Source of the DNA: SURF-32 sp964648365
GTDB taxonomy: Bacteria > Planctomycetota > Phycisphaerae > UBA1845
DNA length: 37,276 nucleotides
Direction: 5' to 3'
NCBI GenBank assembly: GCA_964648365.1
Contig: CAZYLK010000044.1
Location: forward strand, 1 to 37,276
Shown piece by piece: positions 31,731-37,276 of this stretch; the first letter of the stretch is position 1; every line of letters starts with the position of its first letter. The translations under genes were made by a program, and so were the position numbers. The notes under the pieces are model-generated. The model worked only from the letters and a program-made list of their open reading frames with translations. It was not told where the DNA came from and did no database searches.

Positions 31731-33830
31731 ATGCTGAAGACCATCAGCCAGTCCAGATTCGCGAAGCTCTTTGCCCGGTACCACGGCCTGGCGCTGCCGG
31801 CGTTCGCGATGGGCATGGTGCTGGCCATCCTGATTCCGCTGCCGACCTGGCTGACGGATTTTCTGCTGCTGGTGAACATTACGGTCTCGGCCGTGATCGT
31901 CCTGACGGTCATGTACATGGACGGGCCGCTTCAGTTTACGGCGTTTCCGACGCTCTTGCTGGGCATGACGCTGTTTCGGCTTGTGCTGAACACGGGCACG
32001 ACGCGGCTGATCCTGACCAACGCCGGCAACGGCGGCGCGGGGGCCGCGGGACAGGTCATCGAGCAGTTCGGCGCGTTTGTCGCCAGCGGGTCGCTGGTCG
32101 TCGCGTGTATCATTTTCGCCATCATCGTCATCATCCAGTTCGTCGTGATCACCAAGGGCGCGACCCGCATCGCCGAGGTGGCCGCGCGCTTCACCTTGGA
32201 CGGCATGCCCGGCAAGCAGATGGCGGTCGACGCCGACCTCAACGCGGGCGTCATTACGGACGACGAAGCCAAGAAGCGCCGCAGCGAGATCACCCGCGAG
32301 GCAGACTTCTACGGAGCGATGGACGGTGCGAGCAAATTCGTCCGCGGCGACGCCATTGCCGGCATCATCATCACGCTGGTTAATATCATCGGCGGCGTGC
32401 TGGTCGGCTGGCTCGATCACGGCATGGACCTTCCCACGACGCTGCGCACCTTCACGATCCTGACGATCGGGGACGGGCTGGTGTCGCAGATTCCGGCTTT
32501 CATCGTCTCCATCGCGGCCGCGATGATCGTCACCCGCTCGGCCAGCCGGCGCAACCTGGGGCAGGAGCTGACCGAGCAGATCACATCGCAGCCCGTGGCG
32601 CTTGTTCTGGCTGCGAGCTTCCTGGTCGTTCTGGGCTTGACGCCGCTGCCCAAGCCGCCGCTCGTGCTGCTGGCAGCCTCGTGTGGAGCGGTTGCGTACA
32701 TCCTCAACAACGCCCGCAAGCTGGAGGCCGCGCGGGTTGCGGCCGGGGCGGGCGCCGACAAGCAGGCGGCCGCGGCCAAGCCGGAAGACCAACTGGCGCC
32801 CGATCCGATGGCGCTGGAGGTGGGGTACGGCCTGATTCGACTCGTGGACCGGAAGCAGGGCGGCGACCTGCTCGATCGCATCACGAACATGCGGCGTCAA
32901 CTGGCGGCTGAGCTGGGCATCATCGTGCCGCCGATCCGCATCCGTGACGACATGAAGCTCGGCGGCAACGCCTACCGCGTGAAGGTCAAGGGCTACGAGA
33001 TCGGCAGCGGCGAGGTGCTGCCCGGACGCCTGCTGGCCATCAATGCCGGCACCGCCAGCGGTCCGGTCAATGGCGTGGACGCGAAGGAACCGGCGTTCGG
33101 CCTGCCGGCGACGTGGGTCGACGCCGATCAGCGGCATGACGCGGAACACAAGGGCCATACGGTCGTCGAGGCGTCCAGCGTGCTGGTGACGCACCTGACC
33201 GAACTGGTCAAGAAGCACGCGGCCGAGTTGCTGACCCGCCACGAGGTCAACCGGCTGATCGACAAACTCCGTGAGCGCTCACCTAAGCTGGTCGAAGAAG
33301 TCGTGCCGACCGTGCTCAAGCCCGGCGAGATTCAGCGCGTCTTGCAGGGCCTGCTCCGCGAGCGCGTGCCGATCCGCGACCTGGAGACGATCCTGGAGAC
33401 GGTCAGCGACTGGTGCGAGCGGACGCGCGATACCGAAATTCTGACCGAGTACGCCCGAAACGCGCTCGCCCGGACGCTCTGCCATGCGAATCGAGCCCAG
33501 GACGGCAAGATTCACTGTGTGACGTTCGACCCCTCGGTCGAAGAGACCATTAACAAGAACGTCGAACGGACGGAGCGGGGTGCGTTCCTGGCGCTGCCGC
33601 CGGCGCTGCGGATGCGGCTGGTAGAGGCGGCGAAGTCAGCGGTCGAGCGCGCGATCCCGTCGTCCGGCGGGCGTCCGCCGGTGGTGCTCTGTGCCCCGCA
33701 GATCCGCCCGCAGGTGCATGAGATGCTCCGGACAGCGCTGCCCAGCGTGGCGATCCTGTCCTACAGCGAGATCGTGCACGGCTTTGAGGTTCAATCACAC
33801 GGAGTGATCACGCTCGGCGATGAAGCTTAA
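31731..33830 (+). CDS. flhA: Export gate protein FlhA
   Basis: A 699-residue FlhA, the nonameric gate that receives substrate-chaperone complexes and couples export to the proton gradient. About eight membrane helices fill residues 20-320. The FHIPEP family hallmarks are present: NITVSAVIVLTVMYMDGPLQ, FPTLLLGMTLFRLVLNTGTT, the RITREADFYGAMDGASKFVR-type loop, and TILTIGDGLVSQIPAFIVSI. The soluble C-terminal domain holds VLVTHLTELVKKHAAELLTR and the EVNRLIDKL helix. ATG 31731 is the start; the open frame further back translates the element's right arm and was rejected. There is only a distant GGAG upstream. It overlaps flhF by 11 bp. Confidence 0.96.
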   Translation: MLKTISQSRFAKLFARYHGLALPAFAMGMVLAILIPLPTWLTDFLLLVNITVSAVIVLTVMYMDGPLQFTAFPTLLLGMTLFRLVLNTGTTRLILTNAGNGGAGAAGQVIEQFGAFVASGSLVVACIIFAIIVIIQFVVITKGATRIAEVAARFTLDGMPGKQMAVDADLNAGVITDDEAKKRRSEITREADFYGAMDGASKFVRGDAIAGIIITLVNIIGGVLVGWLDHGMDLPTTLRTFTILTIGDGLVSQIPAFIVSIAAAMIVTRSASRRNLGQELTEQITSQPVALVLAASFLVVLGLTPLPKPPLVLLAASCGAVAYILNNARKLEAARVAAGAGADKQAAAAKPEDQLAPDPMALEVGYGLIRLVDRKQGGDLLDRITNMRRQLAAELGIIVPPIRIRDDMKLGGNAYRVKVKGYEIGSGEVLPGRLLAINAGTASGPVNGVDAKEPAFGLPATWVDADQRHDAEHKGHTVVEASSVLVTHLTELVKKHAAELLTRHEVNRLIDKLRERSPKLVEEVVPTVLKPGEIQRVLQGLLRERVPIRDLETILETVSDWCERTRDTEILTEYARNALARTLCHANRAQDGKIHCVTFDPSVEETINKNVERTERGAFLALPPALRMRLVEAAKSAVERAIPSSGGRPPVVLCAPQIRPQVHEMLRTALPSVAILSYSEIVHGFEVQSHGVITLGDEA

Positions 33831-35076
33831 TACCTACACGGCGGAGACCATGGCGGAAGCGCTGCGCAAGGTGAAGAAGCACCTTGGCCGTGACGCCGTT
33901 ATTGTCAGCACGCGGACCGTCTCGAAGGGCGGCTTTCTCGGCTTCGGCGGGCGTCGCCAGGTGGAAATCACCGCGGCGCGGCAGCTTGCCGACCTTCCGG
34001 CCCCGCTGCGGCCGGGCAGCCAGCGGATCGCCTCGCCGCCTGCGCCCTCGCGCTCACCAGCTGGACCGGCGGTCGGCACGGCGACGGCAACCATGCACGC
34101 GCCTGCTGACAACCGTGGCGACACGATTCTGACCGAAGTCGGCCAGTTGAAGTCGCTGATGGAGGGGTTGATGCGCGAGACGCGGCGCATCCGTCAGCCG
34201 GAGCTGCCCGACGCACTGCTGGACTCCTATACGAAACTGGTTGAGAACGACGTGGCGGAGGAGCTGGCGCGCGGGATGGTCGACCGGGCCCGTTCGGAAC
34301 TGTCCGGCCAGGATCTGGCCCAACCGGACGTTGTGCGGGCGCATCTGGCGGCTCAGTTGGAGTCCATGCTGCCGGAGGCAGGGCCGATTCAGGTATCCGC
34401 ACCGTCCGGCCCGACGCTCATTGCGCTCGTCGGACCCACCGGCGTGGGAAAAACGACCACCGTGGCCAAGCTGGCGGCTAACCTCAGCCTGCGGGAACGT
34501 CGCTCCGTGGGATTGATCACCATCGACACGTATCGCATCGGCGCCGTAGAGCAGCTTCGCACGTACGCGCAGATCATCGACGTGCCGTTGGAAGTCGTCA
34601 TGACGCCCGTGCAATTGAGGGAAGCGGTCGAGCGAATGAGCGATCGAGACGTCGTGCTCATCGACACGGCCGGGCGCGGCCAGCGGGACGCAGCCAAGCT
34701 GAGCGAACTCGAAGCGTTTTTCACGGCGGTGCCGCCGCATGAGACGCACCTGGTGCTCTCGATGACGTCGCGCGAGAGCATCCTCCGCGAGACGGTGGAA
34801 CGGTTTCGGCCGCTCGGGTTCAATCGGCTGATCCTGACGAAACTCGACGAGGCAATCGGTTTCGGGGTGGTGCTGTCTTGCCTGGAGAAGCTAAATGGGG
34901 CTCTTTCCTATGTGACCACGGGTCAGGATGTCCCCGATGATATCGAAGTCTGCCGGCGCGCCCGCCTGGCCGAGTGGATTCTCGAAGCTCCGCCGGACGG
35001 GTTGAAGCGCTTTGCGGGGCCGCCGAAAGACGATGCCGGCCGGCGCGGCGCACCCGGCCGCGCGAGAGCGGAATGA
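33820..35076 (+). CDS. flhF: SRP-type GTPase FlhF
   Basis: A 418-residue FlhF, a GTPase of the SRP family that sets flagellar position and number. The N-terminus MKLNTYTAETMAEALRKVKK, followed by HLGRDAVIVSTRTV, is diagnostic for the FlhF B domain. After a Pro-rich linker and a helical N domain comes the G domain: P-loop GPTGVGKTTTVAKLAANLSL (about 205-224), IDTYRIGAVEQLRTYAQIID, IDTAGRGQRD and LTKLDEA. It overlaps flhA by 11 bp and flhG by ATGA, so all three are likely coupled. The tail after about 395 is short and basic. Confidence 0.96.
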   Translation: MKLNTYTAETMAEALRKVKKHLGRDAVIVSTRTVSKGGFLGFGGRRQVEITAARQLADLPAPLRPGSQRIASPPAPSRSPAGPAVGTATATMHAPADNRGDTILTEVGQLKSLMEGLMRETRRIRQPELPDALLDSYTKLVENDVAEELARGMVDRARSELSGQDLAQPDVVRAHLAAQLESMLPEAGPIQVSAPSGPTLIALVGPTGVGKTTTVAKLAANLSLRERRSVGLITIDTYRIGAVEQLRTYAQIIDVPLEVVMTPVQLREAVERMSDRDVVLIDTAGRGQRDAAKLSELEAFFTAVPPHETHLVLSMTSRESILRETVERFRPLGFNRLILTKLDEAIGFGVVLSCLEKLNGALSYVTTGQDVPDDIEVCRRARLAEWILEAPPDGLKRFAGPPKDDAGRRGAPGRARAE

Positions 35077-35942
35077 TGGCGACGGCGCCGATCTGCAACC
35101 CAGCCGCCGACCAGGCCTCGCGACTGCGCGCGATGGCCCATGCCGCTCAGTCGCGGGCGTATTCCATCGCCATTACGAGCGGCAAGGGCGGGGTGGGAAA
35201 AACCAATCTGGCCGTCAATCTGGCGATCGCCCTGGCCCAGCGCGGGCTGCAGGTGACGCTGGTCGATCTCGACATCGGCCTGGCGAACGCCGACGTGCTG
35301 CTGGGGGTCAACACCCGATACAACCTGACCCACGTCATCACCGGGCAGAGGATGCTCGAGGAGATCGTGACGCCGTGCGCGGCCGGGGTGCGGTTGATCC
35401 CCGGCGGATCCGGTCTGGACCAACTGGCGGACATGTCCGATTTCGAGCGACAGCGGGTCAGTCACGCGCTGCGAATCCTCGATACCAGTACTGATATCAT
35501 GGTTCTGGATTGTGGCGCGGGTATCTCCCGGAACGTCACGACCTTTGCCAACGCCGCCGATCTGACGCTGGTCGTCACGACGCCCGAGCCGACGGCCATG
35601 GCGGACGCGTACGCGATCGTCAAGACGATCCGCGGCGCGGGTCGTTCGATCGGGCTGGTGGTCAATCAGGCGGCCAGCCGGGTGGAGGCGGAACGGACGG
35701 CCGGGCGGATTTCGACCGTCGCCAGAAAGTTTCTTGAACTTTCTGTTGCAAATGTCGGCTACCTGTTGCATGATAGTCACGTGCAGCTTGCCGTGCGCGG
35801 CCGGACGCCGTTTGTTCTGCGGTATCCGAAGTGCTCGGCCAGCGCCTGTGTGGCCGCGATGGCGGAGCGACTGGCAAGAGGTCGGCGCCCCGCTCAGGAT
35901 TCCAGCGGCTTCTTCAAGCGCATCGTCGGGCTGTTCGCCTGA
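35073..35942 (+). CDS. flhG: MinD-like ATPase FlhG (FleN, YlxH)
   Basis: A 289-residue FlhG, a deviant-Walker-A ATPase of the MinD/ParA group that limits flagellar number and stimulates FlhF's GTPase. The N-terminal DQASRLR (about 13-19) matches the DQAxxLR activator motif that binds FlhF. The Walker A motif is SGKGGVGKTNLAVNLA, followed by VDLDIGLANADVLLGV and an LDCGAGISRNVTTF switch block. A C-terminal amphipathic helix may bind the membrane (KRIVGLFA at the end). The start ATG 35073 overlaps the flhF stop. The gap to the next gene (35943-36098) holds nothing evident. Confidence 0.94.
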   Translation: MMATAPICNPAADQASRLRAMAHAAQSRAYSIAITSGKGGVGKTNLAVNLAIALAQRGLQVTLVDLDIGLANADVLLGVNTRYNLTHVITGQRMLEEIVTPCAAGVRLIPGGSGLDQLADMSDFERQRVSHALRILDTSTDIMVLDCGAGISRNVTTFANAADLTLVVTTPEPTAMADAYAIVKTIRGAGRSIGLVVNQAASRVEAERTAGRISTVARKFLELSVANVGYLLHDSHVQLAVRGRTPFVLRYPKCSASACVAAMAERLARGRRPAQDSSGFFKRIVGLFA

Positions 35943-36098
35943 ACACCGGTTCAGGTCGATGCCGACGGTGCTGCGGGTGGCGCGGCGATGTGGCAGGGAG
36001 GTCTGATCTTGCGGCGGCTTTCCCCCAGTTCTTCCGGGCTTGCCTGTGTTTTCATTTGCCGAGTTGGAGGCGCTCTGCCCCTGCGCCGAGTGTGAATC

Positions 36099-36389
36099 AT
36101 GGCGAGGTTCGTCGCGAGTTCTCTGGCCTTCTTCGCGTTTGCCCTGTCGATCATCGGGGGTGTGATCGCGGGCAATCCCGCGTCGGAGGTGCTGTCGCGG
36201 GCGATCTTCGCACTTTTCCTGTTTTTTCTGTTGGGTTTGATGCTGGGCGGCGCGGCCCAGCTTGTTGTTTCTGAATACGCACGCCAGCAGGACGCCGCGA
36301 CTGAGGCGTTCCGCGAGCGGCTGGCCGGCCGCAAGCCGTCCGGCGAGGCGTCGGAGGCATCCGAAGCGGAGGCTCCCGGCATGGCCTGA
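36099..36389 (+). CDS. Small two-helix membrane protein of unknown function
   Basis: A 96-residue protein I do not recognise. Two hydrophobic helices (about 4-25, FVASSLAFFAFALSIIGGVI, and 30-56, VLSRAIFALFLFFLLGLMLG) are followed by a charged, Glu/Ala/Ser-rich cytosolic tail (EASEASEAEAPG). It lies between flhG and fliA, on the same strand with gaps of 156 and 103 bp. It may therefore belong to the flagellar transcription unit, but no function can be read from the sequence. There is no strong ribosome site before ATG 36099. Confidence 0.65.
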   Translation: MARFVASSLAFFAFALSIIGGVIAGNPASEVLSRAIFALFLFFLLGLMLGGAAQLVVSEYARQQDAATEAFRERLAGRKPSGEASEASEAEAPGMA

Positions 36390-36492
36390 TGACCGGAGCG
36401 GGGCCTGACAGGCGTGCACGTCAACCTCGGTCAACCAGCCGCCGCCCGGCGGCGCCGAGACGCGAACAATGGTGGCTCAAGGAGGAGTTCCC

Positions 36493-37276
36493 ATGCCGCA
36501 GATTCAGGATCGAGTCGATGTCACGGAAGTGTGGGATGAATATCGTCGGACCGGCAGCGATGCGGCCCGCAACGCATTGATGGAGAACTACCTGCCGATT
36601 GTCCGCTACAACGCCGAGCGGATCGCGGCGAAGCTCCCCGACGAGGTGGAGACGGACGACCTGGTGTCGGCCGGCGTGTTCGGCCTGATGGACGCGATCA
36701 ACGCGTACGACGCCGGGCGGGGCGTGAAGTTCGAGACGTACTGCGCGCCCCGGATTCGCGGCGCGATTCTCGACGAACTGCGCATGATGGACTGGGTGCC
36801 CAGGCTGGTCCGCACGCGGGCGCAGAAGCTGGAGCGGGCGACGCGTTCGCTCGAGGCCGATCTGGGCCGGGCGCCGACGCACGCGGAACTGAGCCGGGGG
36901 ATGAAGCTCTCCGGGCCGGAGTTCCAAAAGATCGTCCGCGACGCCTCGGCCGTGTCGCTGATCTCGCTCAACCGCAAACACTACGACGGCGACTCCAGCC
37001 GGGACGTGACGGAGATCGACGTGTTGGAGGACCGGCGCGGCAAGGATCCTGTCGTGGAGGCGCTCAAGCGAGACTTGAAGGAACTGATCACCCGCGGCCT
37101 CAATCGGGCCGAGCGGCTCATCCTCGTGCTTTATTACTACGAGGAGATGACGATGAAGGAGATCGGCGCTACGCTCGATCTTTCTGAGAGCCGGGTATCG
37201 CAGATGCACTCGTCGATCATGGGTCGGCTGAAGACGCAGCTCGAGCGGCGGCGGCAGGAGTTGCTGCTGACGGCGT
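36493..37276 (+). CDS. fliA: Flagellar sigma factor FliA (sigma-28), 3' end cut by window
   Basis: An open frame that runs off the window after 261 codons, so it is near full length for the family (about 240-260 residues). FliA directs RNA polymerase to late flagellar genes such as flagellin and is held back by FlgM until the hook is built. Region 2 is clear: LMENYLPIVRYNAERIAAKL, DLVSAGVFGLMDAINAYDA, VKFETYCAPRIRGAILDELR and the FliA-specific MMDWVPRLVR. Region 3 and region 4 follow, with the helix-turn-helix MKEIGATLDLSESRVSQMHS (about 221-240). ATG 36493 has GGAGGAG (36481-36487) 5 bp upstream. Confidence 0.96.
   Translation, partial: MPQIQDRVDVTEVWDEYRRTGSDAARNALMENYLPIVRYNAERIAAKLPDEVETDDLVSAGVFGLMDAINAYDAGRGVKFETYCAPRIRGAILDELRMMDWVPRLVRTRAQKLERATRSLEADLGRAPTHAELSRGMKLSGPEFQKIVRDASAVSLISLNRKHYDGDSSRDVTEIDVLEDRRGKDPVVEALKRDLKELITRGLNRAERLILVLYYYEEMTMKEIGATLDLSESRVSQMHSSIMGRLKTQLERRRQELLLTA

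Overview
This is a 37.3 kb, high-GC window dominated by one very long plus-strand flagellar gene cluster (about 6.0 to 37.3 kb), preceded by an accessory region. The lineage cannot be proven from the sequence. A Planctomycetota-like bacterium is my best inference, from the high GC, a secreted protein with a Cys-containing C-terminal domain, palindromic GC-rich intergenic repeats and the gene order flgD-flgE-flbD-motA-motB-fliL-fliN-fliO-fliP-fliQ-fliR-flhB-flhA-flhF-flhG-fliA. No RNA gene, CRISPR array, transposase or prophage gene was seen.

Region 1 (1-6.0 kb): an MlaE-type permease whose N-terminus lies in a 126 bp in-frame duplication and may begin upstream of the window; a minus-strand secreted protein; a gamma-glutamyltransferase; and a small secreted protein. 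The gaps hold tandem arrays with units of about 21, 45, 23 and 7 bp.

Region 2 (6.0-11.3 kb): a membrane-anchored TPR protein, a FlgN-like coiled-coil protein, a cytosolic sensor kinase (FleS/FlrB type) and a sigma-54 activator (FleR/FlrC type). They are packed head to tail and look like the regulatory head of the flagellar cluster. A pair of GG-N10-GC (-24/-12-like) motifs follows, upstream of flgB.

Region 3 (11.5-37.3 kb): rod and basal body (flgB, flgC, fliE, fliF, fliG), export ATPase complex (fliH, fliI, fliJ), a MotE/FlbB-like gene, fliK, flgD, flgE, flbD/swrD, stator (motA, motB, fliL), switch (fliN, no fliM in the window), export gate (fliO, fliP, fliQ, fliR, flhB, flhA), placement proteins (flhF, flhG), a small membrane protein and fliA (sigma-28, cut by the window end). 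Many junctions overlap by a few bases, which suggests translational coupling.

The most striking non-gene signal is a family of composite elements found only in gaps of this cluster. A left arm (TTGAAGAA, then 3-6 copies of GGGAGTRA, then GGGAAGAG) starts at or within a few bases of the upstream stop codon. It is followed by 125-222 bp of dissimilar sequence and then a reverse-complement right arm (CTCTTCCC, then TTACTCCC copies) close to the next start. Six left arms occur, four with a clear matching right arm. Related 7 bp arrays lie inside two elements, replace the right arm of another, and (as a GAATGNC family) directly follow two other stop codons. A second notable point is that the only switch protein here, FliN, carries three tandem FliM-like (E/D)IDALL motifs while fliM is missing from its usual place.
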